Origin: an uncultured Clostridia bacterium
GTDB lineage: Bacteria > Bacillota > Clostridia > TANB77 > CAG-508
Length of the DNA: 14,125 nt
Direction: 5' to 3'
Assembly (NCBI GenBank): GCA_947630255.1
Contig: CANRGU010000026.1
Location: forward strand, 1-14,125
Position numbers and translations under genes: made by a program. Shown piece by piece: positions 13,881 to 14,125 of this stretch. Position 1 is the first letter of the stretch. Every line of letters begins with the position of its first letter. The notes under the pieces were generated by a model that made no database searches, was not told the origin of the DNA, and was given only the letters and a program-made list of their open reading frames with translations.

Positions 13881-14125
13881 ATGAATAAAGTAAAAAGTAC
13901 ATCAATATCTTACAGGAAGGTAATGGCAATAAGTGTAGTTTTTATATTAATCTTAGGGATATCAGTAATAGCAGGAAATATAAAACCTAAAAACGTGAAA
14001 ATAAAATTCTCAAACAATCACGAAATTATGGTTTTAACATCAAAAACAAAAGTATCTGAAATATTAAAAGATAATCATATAATGTTATCGTCAGACGAAA
14101 CAGTTATACCAGCTTTAGAAGAAGA
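13881..14125 (+). CDS. YabE-like DUF348 cell-wall protein, N-terminal part (partial at window end)
   Basis: The first 81 codons of a gene running off the right edge. A basic start and one membrane or signal helix (about residues 13-33, KVMAISVVFILILGISVIAG) are followed by VKIKFSNNHEIMVLTSKTKVSEILKDNHIML and a D-x-x-x-P pattern, the form of a DUF348 ubiquitin-like repeat. Proteins starting this way in Firmicutes (YabE type) usually carry further DUF348 and G5 modules and a C-terminal 3D or Rpf-like wall hydrolase domain. Those parts are outside the window, so enzymatic function is inference. Confidence 0.8.
   Translation, partial: MNKVKSTSISYRKVMAISVVFILILGISVIAGNIKPKNVKIKFSNNHEIMVLTSKTKVSEILKDNHIMLSSDETVIPALEE

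Overview
The window is very AT-rich DNA with strong AGGAGG-type ribosome binding sites, AGA-dominated arginine codons, consensus sigma-A promoters with 17-base spacers and a sporulation-associated gene (ylbJ). This points to a low-GC Firmicute, most likely an uncultured spore-forming Clostridia lineage of the kind found in animal gut. That placement is inference from style and gene content; no rRNA or other marker is present.

Layout. 1-1792 (+) is the end of a pyrimidine operon: the tail of an unidentified gene, pyrK and pyrD. 1793-3531 (+) is pyrG (CTP synthase) behind a long leader hairpin. 3563-6328 (-) holds two tandem paralogues of a prepilin-like surface protein whose cores are almost identical in DNA but whose C-terminal lectin-like segments are hypervariable. 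6505-7555 (-) is ylbJ, divergent from a UDP-sugar pyrophosphorylase gene (7695-8955, +). A membrane-anchored WG-repeat protein follows (9024-10544, +) and ends in a clear terminator. Next is a three-gene operon (10600-13011, +): an unrecognised tail-anchored protein, acpS and tatD. A perfect bidirectional terminator separates tatD from lemA (-). The window ends in the start of a YabE-like DUF348 wall protein (+).

Most interesting observation. Three conserved genes (pyrD, the UDP-sugar pyrophosphorylase and ylbJ) are each interrupted by one extra base, and all three interruptions have the same form: a Leu codon (TTG or CTT), then an in-frame CGG, then W. Skipping the C and decoding GGN as Gly restores the conserved Leu-Gly of the family every time. 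By eye these are the only three in-frame CGG codons in about 4,300 codons of real genes here, and no CGG codon is read as arginine anywhere else. This looks like efficient +1 frameshifting at an unassigned or hungry CGG codon, resembling Ty1 (CUU-AGG-C) and turtle/bird mitochondrial nad3 shifts, rather than three pseudogenes or random errors. I therefore annotate the three genes as single intact CDSs with a +1 shift.

How the genes fit together: pyrK/pyrD make orotate and pyrG makes CTP; the UDP-sugar pyrophosphorylase consumes UTP for cell-envelope precursors; acpS activates acyl carrier protein; the prepilin-like proteins, LemA, the WG protein and the DUF348 protein are envelope proteins.
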